NCBI GenBank assembly: GCA_902796705.1
Contig: CADBQF010000154.1
Location: 1 to 7,794, forward strand
DNA: 7,794 nt
Source: Ruminococcus flavefaciens
GTDB taxonomy: Bacteria > Bacillota > Clostridia > Oscillospirales > Ruminococcaceae
Reading direction: 5' to 3'
Shown here: piece by piece, positions 1-7,517 of the stretch
Position numbering within the stretch: the first letter of the stretch is position 1
How the letters are laid out: each line of letters begins with the position of its first letter
Program-made: the position numbers and the translations under genes
The notes under the pieces: model-generated
What the model saw: only the letters and a program-made list of their open reading frames with translations
Databases searched by the model: none
What the model was told of the DNA's origin: nothing

Positions 1-3000
1 CCTTCATTTGACTGTATCAGCCTGCACGGAATATTTCTTTGTTTAAGCATTCCCAAAACTTTCAGGGCTTCTTCATTCGTGTAGGTAAGAACGCAGACGG
101 TTTTATCTGTACCGCAGTTTTCTTCTATCGCATTTACGACAGGATATTCGAGATTTCTGCCTGCATGATGTGTCAGACCTACGATTCCCGAAGCACGTCC
201 TGCTGCCCGTATGGATTCATTTTTCATTCGTTCCGGAATAGTCCGGACAAATCTGTCCGCAAAATCTACTATTTCAGGGCAGCTTCTGTAATTATCGAGC
301 AGATCATATTGTTTCGCTCCGTGTTCTGTAATAAAAGCTTTCATATACTTTGAATCAGAGCCACGAAATGCGAAGATATTCTGGTCATCGTCTCCGACAG
401 CAATGACACGCATATCAGTATTTGCTTCCATAAGTGCACAGATCAGTTCGTACTCCTGAGCGTCCATATCCTGTGCTTCATCTATGACTGTAACGGTTTT
501 GGTAATATGTATCTGCTCCGCTTCACCGCTTCGTATCATATCAACTGCCCGTTTCACGATCTCATCTGATTTTTCCAGTGAACCAACTCGTCCGAGCAGA
601 TCGAAGCAGTAGGAATGAAATGTTTTAATTTCAAGGAATTTTGCTGCTCCCCCAAGCAGTTTATATAACCTGTCTTTAAACTCTGTTGCAGCCGCACGGG
701 AAAAAGTCAGCATGAGGAGCTGTTCATATTTTACATCATCGAGCATGACAAGTGCAGCCAGTTTATGTACAAGCAATTTGGTCTTGCCGCTGCCCGGTCC
801 TGCCGCCACAACGATACAGTTTGATTCCTCGTCATCAATAATACTTCGCTGGGATTCGGAAAGTGAGCCGATCAGTTCATTGTACTTCTGCGGCGTAATG
901 TTGCGGTTGATCTCACCGGCTCTGTTGCCTTTGAAGTATTTTGATAGGAATGCCTTATAGTCCATCTGAAAATAATCGCTGACAAATCTGAGTGCTTCAT
1001 CATAGTCACGGACCATCATGTTCGCATATTCTCCTACAATGTGTATCTGCTGTATCTTCTGCTTATAGAATTCGTTGAATCTCCTGTAATCCTCCTGTTT
1101 GTACTGAATGCGGTTGTCCATTTCAAGCCGCTGTATCTCCATTGTATTATACAGTACCAGAAAACCGCCTTCAAGAGTGAGTACACCTATCTTTGATAAG
1201 TACAGCAATGCATTCTGAACATCTGTTGGGGATATCCTGCCAGAGGCGATAAGTACCTGTGAAGCATAGGCATTCAGCAGCTCAACAACTGAAAACTGAA
1301 CGAGCGTCTCACCTTTTTTATCCGCAGGCTGATCTGTCGCCTTGTCAAACAGATAACCGACAATAAAAGCCGCAAGTGCAATGCGTTCCATATATTCATT
1401 CACAAGTTCAGAACGCTTGATCCGCAGGACGATCTCTCTTGCCTTTTCTGTTCGGGAATAGCTTTTCTCAATAAAACTCCTTGCAGTCCAATAGTAAAGG
1501 ATCGTAGTCAGTGATCTGACAGAAGTTCCCTTGATGCCATTTGCCTCTGCCATTTCATTGATCTCTTTCAGATTGATGATCTTAGGCTCGTCGGTAACGA
1601 TATCCAGCAAGAGCTGTTCAAGCTTTGAAAAACGTGTAAGGAGTGCAAGAGACTTGTTTTCCGAATCTGAGCGTTTGATATAGGCACTCATATCCTGCGT
1701 ATCGGCAAGGATCTTATCCTCACGCATCAGATTGATCGACTCCACCACATCAGAGCGTTCAAGCCCCAGAATATCCGCTATATAGTCGATGCGGCTCTCT
1801 CCGCTGTCTGATCTCTTTGTTTTGCTCCTTTCGGAAATAAGCAGTTTGATAATGCGGAGTGCGTTTTGTTCCTGTTTTTCATCAAATTTTTCAGAACTGC
1901 GTATCCGTTCTGAAGCCTCTGCCATACTTTTTAGCATGATACCCGTTGCGTAAACATGAGGACTGTTTTGTCCACGCCTGATATATCCTGCTGTTTCGAG
2001 TGCAGAGACCGCAGTCTTTACACGAGTTTCAAGTTCCGGGCCTTCCTCGCTCCAACCGGCTTCACGGGCTATCTCCAGTGCCGAACGGTAGATATAAGGT
2101 CTGCGTGCCGCAAGCCGTTTGATCGCACGCCATACCTGCTGTATCTCACTTTGACTTAATTTTGTCTGATTCAGCCTGATAAAGTGCTTGTTGAGGTCGT
2201 CTTCGTTGAACAGCACATAACAGTCGGCGTTAAGCTCAGGATCACGTCCTGCTCTGCCTGCTTCCTGCACATAATTTTCCAGCGAATCGGAAATATCATA
2301 ATGAACGACAAGTCCCACATCGCTCTTATCAACGCCCATACCAAAAGCAGAAGTCGCAACGACGATCTTTACCTCTCCCGATATAAAGGCTTCCTGATTT
2401 TCTACTTTTTCGGTGCTGTCCATTTTGCCGTGGTATGGTCTTGCAGGCATTCCGTCATGTGAGAGCCTTTCTGCAAGCTCCTTTGCACGCTTTGTCCGTG
2501 ATACATAAACGATCGTCGGGCAGTCCTTCTGCTCGATCAGCATACGCAAAGTGAGGTATTTCTCCTCGTCATCTGCCTTATACAGAACAGCATAACGCAG
2601 ATTCGTGCGGGAGGCATTTGTGGCATAAAGCTCCAGCTCCAGACCGAGCTTTTCCATAAAGTAGTCACGGATATCCTGTATGACCTTCTGCTTTGCTGTA
2701 GCTGTAAAACAGGAAACGGGAATACTGTCATTCAGATTTTTCTTTTGGCAGAACTCCCGTATAAAATCGCCTATGTACAGATAATCCACACGAAAATCAT
2801 GTCCCCACGCCGAAAAGCAATGTGCCTCATCAATGACAAAACGCACCACGTTCCTTGACAGCAGAAGTCTCTCGATCGTCTTTGAACGCAGAGATTCGGG
2901 AGAGATATAGAGAATAGAAGCCTGTCCGCTGCGTACTCTTTCGATCGAATCCGCACGTTCGACCGGACTGAGCAAGCCGTTGATCGTAACGGCATCTGCA

Positions 3001-3983
3001 ATGCCGAGTCTGGCAAGGTTATCCACCTGATCTTTCATCAGTGATTGCAGAGGAGAGATCACAACGGTCAGACCTTTTGCAGTTTCTCCTGCGATCAGTG
3101 CAGGAAGCTGAAACGTGATCGACTTTCCGCCGCCTGTCGGAAAAATTGCAACGAGTGAACGCCCATGAACTGCGGCATTGGCGGCATTTTCCTGCAAAGG
3201 CTCACCATTGTATGTGCGGAAGGAATCATAGCCGAATATCTCTTTGAGTTTCAGGCGAACGTCCAGTTTTTTCCGGCAGTACGCACAGCCCTCTGCACAG
3301 GGCTTGCTGCGAAGAAGGTGCATACAATTGTCTGCATAGGGATAATTGATCCGTACCCACGCAGGCATAGCGGAATAACGGTCATCTGCTGAAATGAGTG
3401 CAAGACAGTAGGCAAGCTCTGTCGGATAATTTGCTGCCATTTCTTCTATTGCCGCATTTTCACAGATAAGTCCCTCAAATCTTTCCTTTATCACAGCAGA
3501 CAGATCGACGCTGCAGGAATAATCTGAATATGCGAAAAAACCCTCAAACTCTTTTTGGTCGTGCAGGAGGGTGTAGTATATCTGCTTTAAGTGTTCATCG
3601 AGCAAATCAAAAGCAGCAGTCTCGTCTATAAAAAGTTCCATTGATTTTATGGAATCATCGAGTGGATTACTGAGTGTATCTGTCTGCAATTTATCATCTT
3701 TCAGCAGACGGTGATATGGTTTTTTCGGAAATAAAAGAGGAGAAAGGCAAAGTGTATCAACGAAATGCACAGGTTTCTCCTGTGTGATCGCCGCTGCGAG
3801 ATATACAAGGTCGCAGGCGAGGATATTATGTCCGCCAACAAAATCATACTTCGACATAAAAGCTGAAAAGTCAGCTATTCTTGCACTGTGAAACTGTTTT
3901 CCTTCAATATCTGCCGCTCCGATATCCAATATCGTTCCGCTTTCTGGATCAATTTCTGAATCAAAAAATACTATCGGTCTCAT
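1..3983 (-). CDS. DEDD exonuclease–RecQ–UvrD triple-domain helicase (3' end outside window)
   Basis: The frame is open from ATG at 3983 to the window edge: 1327 codons, C-terminus missing. Residues 1-130 resemble a DnaQ/DEDD 3'-5' exonuclease: D8 and E10 (FFDSE), GHN followed by D58, H91, and D109/D110 in NPLDDS; assignment of the last two acidic sites is tentative. A Cys-rich linker follows (C220, H222, C229, C233, C236). Residues about 255-600 form a RecQ-type SF2 helicase: Walker A PTGGGKS 282-288, DEAH 385-388 with the RecQ aromatic loop after it, FTATA 426-430, FGMGVDK 547-553, QEAGRAGRD 573-581. The RecQ zinc-binding cysteines are not seen. About 600-1020 is a mostly helical middle region, perhaps with winged helices. 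From about 1040 comes a UvrD/Rep SF1A core: GPGSGKT 1062-1068, TFSRAAA 1093-1099, VIDEAQD 1166-1172, GDDDQNIFAFRG 1197-1208, LDNYRS 1229-1234. The start overlaps the ATPase gene by 23 bases and has GGAG 10 bases upstream. Likely role: DNA unwinding and degradation with the ATPase, probably in defence (inferred). Confidence 0.5.
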   Translation of the reverse strand, partial: MRPIVFFDSEIDPESGTILDIGAADIEGKQFHSARIADFSAFMSKYDFVGGHNILACDLVYLAAAITQEKPVHFVDTLCLSPLLFPKKPYHRLLKDDKLQTDTLSNPLDDSIKSMELFIDETAAFDLLDEHLKQIYYTLLHDQKEFEGFFAYSDYSCSVDLSAVIKERFEGLICENAAIEEMAANYPTELAYCLALISADDRYSAMPAWVRINYPYADNCMHLLRSKPCAEGCAYCRKKLDVRLKLKEIFGYDSFRTYNGEPLQENAANAAVHGRSLVAIFPTGGGKSITFQLPALIAGETAKGLTVVISPLQSLMKDQVDNLARLGIADAVTINGLLSPVERADSIERVRSGQASILYISPESLRSKTIERLLLSRNVVRFVIDEAHCFSAWGHDFRVDYLYIGDFIREFCQKKNLNDSIPVSCFTATAKQKVIQDIRDYFMEKLGLELELYATNASRTNLRYAVLYKADDEEKYLTLRMLIEQKDCPTIVYVSRTKRAKELAERLSHDGMPARPYHGKMDSTEKVENQEAFISGEVKIVVATSAFGMGVDKSDVGLVVHYDISDSLENYVQEAGRAGRDPELNADCYVLFNEDDLNKHFIRLNQTKLSQSEIQQVWRAIKRLAARRPYIYRSALEIAREAGWSEEGPELETRVKTAVSALETAGYIRRGQNSPHVYATGIMLKSMAEASERIRSSEKFDEKQEQNALRIIKLLISERSKTKRSDSGESRIDYIADILGLERSDVVESINLMREDKILADTQDMSAYIKRSDSENKSLALLTRFSKLEQLLLDIVTDEPKIINLKEINEMAEANGIKGTSVRSLTTILYYWTARSFIEKSYSRTEKAREIVLRIKRSELVNEYMERIALAAFIVGYLFDKATDQPADKKGETLVQFSVVELLNAYASQVLIASGRISPTDVQNALLYLSKIGVLTLEGGFLVLYNTMEIQRLEMDNRIQYKQEDYRRFNEFYKQKIQQIHIVGEYANMMVRDYDEALRFVSDYFQMDYKAFLSKYFKGNRAGEINRNITPQKYNELIGSLSESQRSIIDDEESNCIVVAAGPGSGKTKLLVHKLAALVMLDDVKYEQLLMLTFSRAAATEFKDRLYKLLGGAAKFLEIKTFHSYCFDLLGRVGSLEKSDEIVKRAVDMIRSGEAEQIHITKTVTVIDEAQDMDAQEYELICALMEANTDMRVIAVGDDDQNIFAFRGSDSKYMKAFITEHGAKQYDLLDNYRSCPEIVDFADRFVRTIPERMKNESIRAAGRASGIVGLTHHAGRNLEYPVVNAIEENCGTDKTVCVLTYTNEEALKVLGMLKQRNIPCRLIQSNE

Positions 3984-5805
3984 CAAGTTCCAACTCCGTG
4001 CTTTGTATATCCTGTTCGATCAATGTTCGTCCGCTTGACTTGTTCAATATCCATTGTGCTGATGAGTCATCACTATTATTCAGGCTGTCTGCAAGGACAG
4101 AATAAAGATCCCTGCGGTGAGTCATAAGAAAAAGCTGTGCAGCAGCATCATGTGAAGCCGGGAGTATCAGGTCTTTCAGCATGGCGGTCACGATGTTGGT
4201 CGTTTCTCTGTCAAGTCCTGTAAACGGATCATCGATTACAGCGATCCTTTTTTTGTTTTCCCTCGATTCAGAACCGAGAAGATGATAAAAATATAAAAAT
4301 GCAAGGAATCGCTGTTCGCCCTCGCTGAGCTGTGAGACAAGCTCTCCGTTTTCACGAAGGACCTCATAAGTATGGTCATATCGTGTGCTTTGTCTGAGCG
4401 AGAATCCGTTAAATCCTGCCTCGGCAAGCAGAGCGTTGATGTGTGATACTGCTTCGGCTGTGTTTGTAATACGATCATCAATTTGCGAAAGCTGATCTGA
4501 GATCATCATGTGAGCCTCTTTCAGCTTTTTGAGCTTTTCTGTGCAGGAGTGCTTTTTATATGAAAGCTGTTCTTTTTTTGTTCTGTATTCTCTGATCTCA
4601 TTTTGCAGACAATATGCAATATATTCCATGACCTGAGCTTTGCAAGTTTCCTGTACGCCTTTGATATCATCGATCATTCTGTTATGGTCGCTTATTGCAG
4701 TATTGATAGCAGAAATTTCTGTGTTGATCTGTTTCATCAGTTCATGTGTCGTTTCGAGTTCGACCACCGAAGACGGGCTTTCGATCTTTTTGCGTATCCT
4801 TTCAATATTCGTGCTGATGATCTGTTTCAGGAGTTTCATCAAACTGATGAGTGCTGTATGATCTGCGTTATCAAACCGCATTGTTTCTTTCAGATTATTC
4901 TGGAGCGGAATGAACATATCATTTGCCGATCTGCGGTACTGTTCCAGAAACTTTTGCAGACTATCCAAAGAACGCTTGTATTCATCGTCAAAGCAAGCAG
5001 CAAGCTGTTCATCAAAATCATCAGGGAGAGCTTGCTGACAATACGGACAAATTTTTCCTGCGATATGCGACAAATTGGTGTGACCGCTTTTTACCCAATC
5101 GACTGCGTGGATTTTCTTCATAAAGTCTGAGAAGAGCGAGTCACCGCTTCCAAGCAATGGAGTTCCGAGCAGTCCGGTTCCGCTCATGCTGTCGAGTACC
5201 ATTGTATTTTGTATCGTACAATAAAACGGAAACGGTTTTATTGCAGAAACAAAGGCAGAATCATAGAGCTGTGACAGTTTCGCTTCATCATGTTTCTGCG
5301 GAGAAGTACAGACACAAGCCTCTGCAAATTTTTGCTTTGTTTTTTTACCGCTTAGTGTCTTTTCAAATTCTTTTCGCAGTTCGGTTGTCTTTTTCCAGCA
5401 AATTTCCCGGAAATATTCTTCCAGCACGGATAACTCGTTATCAAGTGCTTTAAGAGTATCTGTCAGAAGCTGCATATCTGTTTCTTTGCCGTGAAGCTGC
5501 CCTTTTAATTCGTTCAGTTCACGGAGCAGCTCAGCATCTTGCGTACTCACGGTCACAATTCCGGGCATTCCCTGATAATTTTGTATGTTGTTCTCAATAA
5601 ACAGCTTGTCGAAAATATAAAATTCACAGTTTGCTGCTGATGTTTTGTTGAAAGTAAAATTGTCTGTATGATAGAATAGACGTGCGATCGTTGTTTTGCC
5701 TGTACCGTTTCTTCCGTATATGATGTTTATTCTTTGGGGAAGGAATTTATCTGTAATAAAAATTTCATGCGGAAGTGTGATCGAGTAAATGATATTTTCT
5801 GTCAT
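3961..5805 (-). CDS. PrrC/RloC-like (AAA_13-type) coiled-coil ABC ATPase
   Basis: A 614-residue protein with a split ABC/SMC-type ATPase. Walker A is GRNGTGKT at 31-38. Coiled-coil-rich stretches (about 90-140 and 350-455) flank a CPYC motif at 253-256 in the WVKSG...CPYCQQAL context typical of AAA_13/RloC proteins. The signature is LSEGEQR 493-499, Walker B VIDDP with D525 and D526, the D-loop GLD ends at D532, and a switch histidine H563 lies in MTHRRD. PrrC and RloC carry a HEPN anticodon nuclease after the ATPase; here the chain ends about 50 residues after H563, so no such effector is present. ATG at 5805 is preferred over an in-frame GTG at 5820 because GGAGG lies 8 bases before the ATG and overlaps the GTG region. 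It has its own promoter at 5875-5903 and overlaps the helicase gene, so the two are probably co-translated. I infer a sensor or DNA-end-binding ATPase that controls the nuclease-helicase partner; the trigger is unknown. A stand-alone repair ATPase is the alternative. Confidence 0.9.
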   Translation of the reverse strand: MTENIIYSITLPHEIFITDKFLPQRINIIYGRNGTGKTTIARLFYHTDNFTFNKTSAANCEFYIFDKLFIENNIQNYQGMPGIVTVSTQDAELLRELNELKGQLHGKETDMQLLTDTLKALDNELSVLEEYFREICWKKTTELRKEFEKTLSGKKTKQKFAEACVCTSPQKHDEAKLSQLYDSAFVSAIKPFPFYCTIQNTMVLDSMSGTGLLGTPLLGSGDSLFSDFMKKIHAVDWVKSGHTNLSHIAGKICPYCQQALPDDFDEQLAACFDDEYKRSLDSLQKFLEQYRRSANDMFIPLQNNLKETMRFDNADHTALISLMKLLKQIISTNIERIRKKIESPSSVVELETTHELMKQINTEISAINTAISDHNRMIDDIKGVQETCKAQVMEYIAYCLQNEIREYRTKKEQLSYKKHSCTEKLKKLKEAHMMISDQLSQIDDRITNTAEAVSHINALLAEAGFNGFSLRQSTRYDHTYEVLRENGELVSQLSEGEQRFLAFLYFYHLLGSESRENKKRIAVIDDPFTGLDRETTNIVTAMLKDLILPASHDAAAQLFLMTHRRDLYSVLADSLNNSDDSSAQWILNKSSGRTLIEQDIQSTELELDETDSIF

Positions 5806-5806
5806 A

Positions 5807-5816
5807 TATCCACCCT
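5807..5816 (-). promoter_or_regulatory. Ribosome binding site deciding the ATPase start
   Basis: The minus strand reads GGAGGGTGGATATATG. GGAGG, a strong anti-16S match, sits 8 bases before the ATG at 5805. The alternative in-frame GTG at 5820 has no comparable site upstream and lies almost on top of this one. Confidence 0.8.
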
Positions 5817-5834
5817 CCACGATAGTTTATTTTA

Positions 5835-5854
5835 CTCCCTCTGTGAATAGGGAG
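5835..5854 (-). repeat. Perfect 6-bp inverted repeat in the ATPase 5' leader
   Basis: CTCCCT and AGGGAG flank an 8-base spacer. The repeat falls roughly 15 to 35 bases downstream of the predicted transcription start and about 30 bases before the ATG. It could be an operator at a position where a repressor blocks transcription, or an mRNA hairpin. There is no T-run after it, so it is not an intrinsic terminator. The sequence alone does not separate the two readings. Confidence 0.5.
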
Positions 5855-5874
5855 ACAAGTAAGCATTTATACAC

Positions 5875-5903
5875 ATTATATCATATCGTTCTTTAATTTT
5901 CAA
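5875..5903 (-). promoter_or_regulatory. Vegetative (SigA/sigma-70) promoter of the ATPase–helicase operon
   Basis: The -35 box TTGAAA (5898-5903) and the perfect -10 box TATAAT (5875-5880) are exactly 17 bases apart. A TG one base before the -10 makes it an extended -10. Transcription should start near 5868, giving a leader of about 60 bases. A promoter this close to consensus suggests strong basal transcription unless repressed, which fits the nearby repeat elements as possible control sites. Confidence 0.88.
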
Positions 5904-5913
5904 TAGCAATCTC

Positions 5914-5949
5914 TCTGAAAAACACCGTTGCAAATCATCTGAAAAACAC
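5914..5949 (-). repeat. Two exact 12-base direct repeats upstream of the -35 box
   Basis: TCTGAAAAACAC on the plus strand (GTGTTTTTCAGA on the minus) occurs at 5914-5925 and 5938-5949, with a 12-base spacer. The nearer copy ends 10 bases upstream of the -35 box. Two same-orientation sites 24 bases apart suit a regulator binding as adjacent protomers, but no regulator gene is present in the window. They may also be chance or leftover sequence. Confidence 0.5.
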
Positions 5950-5984
5950 ATGACATATCGCCAAAAGGCCCGACAGTATTTTAT

Positions 5985-6027
5985 GAAAAAAGAAATCCTG
6001 CAAATATCACAGAGGGATTTGCAGGAT
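5985..6027 (-). terminator. Rho-independent terminator of the csm operon
   Basis: A perfect 11-bp stem (ATCCTGCAAAT paired with ATTTGCAGGAT; arms 6017-6027 and 5995-6005) with an 11-base loop is followed on the minus strand by TTCTTTTTT (5994-5986). It lies about 150 bases past the csm6 stop and 80 bases before the next promoter, so it should separate the CRISPR transcript from the ATPase–helicase operon. The stem is only moderately GC-rich and termination may be incomplete. Confidence 0.8.
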
Positions 6028-6173
6028 CGAACGCAATCTGCTGAGCGGATCGCTTATAAAAAATGGCTTATCGCCGTGATGCCTTTTAACAACAAGACTG
6101 TGATCCGTCGGATCGTGCCGGACACCCGCACCGCTTCCAGGATCTTCCTGAATGTCAGCCTTTTTCTTTATGC
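6028..6173. other. Unassigned csm6 3' trailer sequence
   Basis: Between the csm6 stop and the terminator stem lie about 146 bases with no gene I can support. The section around 6095-6150 is visibly more GC-rich than the rest of the intergenic region. It holds a 13-base palindrome (GATCCG-T-CGGATC, 6102-6114) and a short hairpin (CAGGA-TCT-TCCTG, 6138-6150). Open frames through it on both strands lack ribosome binding sites and recognisable motifs. It could be a structured 3' UTR or the remnant of an older insertion. Confidence 0.4.
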
Positions 6174-7517
6174 TTACCCGATCAGTTTTATGAGCTTTTT
6201 ATTCAGTTCGTCATATACAGTAAGTGTACTGCTGTCAACAGGTATTGACGTATAATTCATGATATAGTCATAAAGCTCTTTGATCATATCTTCGGGAGTC
6301 CAGCCAGTTTTAGTCTTTATCTCGTCCTTTGTAAAGCTCGTCATGGTGTGAGCGGCTAAATTGCGGACTTCTTCTTCAAACTCTCTTATTTTTATTGTCC
6401 TGCGTACCAATTTACTATCATTACTGAGATTCTCGGCAAGATTTGATATATGCCATGAAAGCACATAGTTTACCGGATACGTTCCGCCTTTCATCGGTCT
6501 CGGATTTTTGTGATACTGAGATTTCTGATCAAACATACCGTCAAGCACTGAATTTCTCAGTTTACCGATGTTCCAGTTATACTTGTTACGTGGATGATCC
6601 GTATACTCTGTAAGGTCGGTTTTCAGTTCCTTTTTAGCCATATTATAAAATACTTCAAGTATCAGCGGAGTTACTCCACGCAGAAAGTCAAGATACTCTT
6701 TTTTTCTAACTTTGAGTTCAAGAAGCATGAAATACTCGGAAGCAACATCTTTATTCTTCATAAGATCGCTGTGTCCGCATTTATCAAACAGCTTTTTTGC
6801 ATCTTCTGTTTTCAGGTCATAACGCAGAACTGCTGCATTGAGAAGTTCACGAGTCTCAACGGTCAGAAATACGTGCATACTTTCGGCAAGCAGTCTTGCA
6901 CCGTGATAATCATAGTTGTTTATGAGACTGATAAGAAGTTTCTTGTTGAATTCAAAAAGCAGATTCTTATTTGATGATTCTTCCACACGGCTCGGAGATT
7001 CGGGCGAAGTGTCAAGATTTGTCTTCCATTCAGTTTCTATGCTGCATTCTCTCGGATTATTGGCACTCCTGTTCGCCGTACTTACCTGCAATGGCTTTAA
7101 ATTGAGATCGGTGGCCGCAGCAAGTATCTGCAAGGCACTTTTCATAGCAGGTGTACCGGATGATACATTGACGAATATCTCATCATCAGGATGCTTGTCA
7201 CGTATTTCTTTCAGTAACATTTTATATTCATCAAGAAAATAATCAAAAATATGCACATCGACAAGATCGGAACGCTCAATGGTCTTTACTTCAAATGTCT
7301 GTCCCGTATCATTTTTCAGCAGATCAAGACCGTGCAGATATCTGTGATCCTCCTTTTCAAGTTCACAGGATTCCTTTGACATATAGATATATACAAGATC
7401 AGGCTTGTAATGACGGCATATCTGTAAAAGTGCTCCTTCGTGATATGTACCCTTGCCTTTGGGTTTGTCAGGTGATACAGGATCGGTCATTCCAACGGGG
7501 GAAAACAGTATTTTCAT
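6174..7517 (-). CDS. csm6: Csm6, CARF–HEPN cyclic-oligoadenylate-activated ribonuclease
   Basis: A complete 447-residue protein of normal Csm6 length. The N-terminal CARF domain (about 1-170) opens with KILFSPVGMTDPVS, continues with a RHYKPD-VYIYMSKE segment (35-49), and contains the ligand-site motif NVSSGTPAMK (117-126). A helical linker leads to the C-terminal HEPN domain, with catalytic R385 and H390 in RNLAAH (R-X4-H). In this family, cyclic tetra- or hexa-adenylate made by Cas10 when the Csm complex meets target RNA binds CARF and unleashes nonspecific single-stranded RNA cleavage, causing dormancy or death of infected cells. Which ring size is used here cannot be read from the sequence. 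The ATG overlaps the csm5 stop as ATGA, and AGGAG lies 8 bases upstream, so it is translated as part of the csm operon. All key residues are intact. Confidence 0.95.
   Translation of the reverse strand: MKILFSPVGMTDPVSPDKPKGKGTYHEGALLQICRHYKPDLVYIYMSKESCELEKEDHRYLHGLDLLKNDTGQTFEVKTIERSDLVDVHIFDYFLDEYKMLLKEIRDKHPDDEIFVNVSSGTPAMKSALQILAAATDLNLKPLQVSTANRSANNPRECSIETEWKTNLDTSPESPSRVEESSNKNLLFEFNKKLLISLINNYDYHGARLLAESMHVFLTVETRELLNAAVLRYDLKTEDAKKLFDKCGHSDLMKNKDVASEYFMLLELKVRKKEYLDFLRGVTPLILEVFYNMAKKELKTDLTEYTDHPRNKYNWNIGKLRNSVLDGMFDQKSQYHKNPRPMKGGTYPVNYVLSWHISNLAENLSNDSKLVRRTIKIREFEEEVRNLAAHTMTSFTKDEIKTKTGWTPEDMIKELYDYIMNYTSIPVDSSTLTVYDELNKKLIKLIG

Noticed and set aside
2171..3016. Three short minus-strand open frames in another frame of the helicase gene
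   Set aside because: The uninterrupted helicase frame with all RecQ motifs covers this stretch; the short frames show no family features.
4603..5130. 175-codon plus-strand open frame
   Set aside because: It is antisense to the coiled-coil and CPYC region of the ATPase gene, has no ribosome binding site, and has the biased Phe/Ile-rich composition of a shadow frame.
5806..5820. In-frame GTG at 5820 as the ATPase start
   Set aside because: The strong GGAGG lies between it and the ATG at 5805 with ideal spacing to the ATG, so it is part of the ribosome binding site rather than the coding region.
5835..5854. Inverted repeat in the ATPase leader as a terminator or riboswitch
   Set aside because: There is no following T-run, and the predicted leader of about 60 bases is too short and shows no known riboswitch core.
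5914..5949. Direct repeats as a possible degenerate CRISPR array next to the csm genes
   Set aside because: Repeat units are 12 bases with a 12-base spacer and only two copies, too short for CRISPR repeats and spacers.
5950..6255. Plus-strand open frame of about 100 codons running from the intergenic region into the csm6 3' end
   Set aside because: No ribosome binding site at either ATG (5950, 5983), no recognisable motif, it reads through the terminator stem and ends antisense inside csm6.
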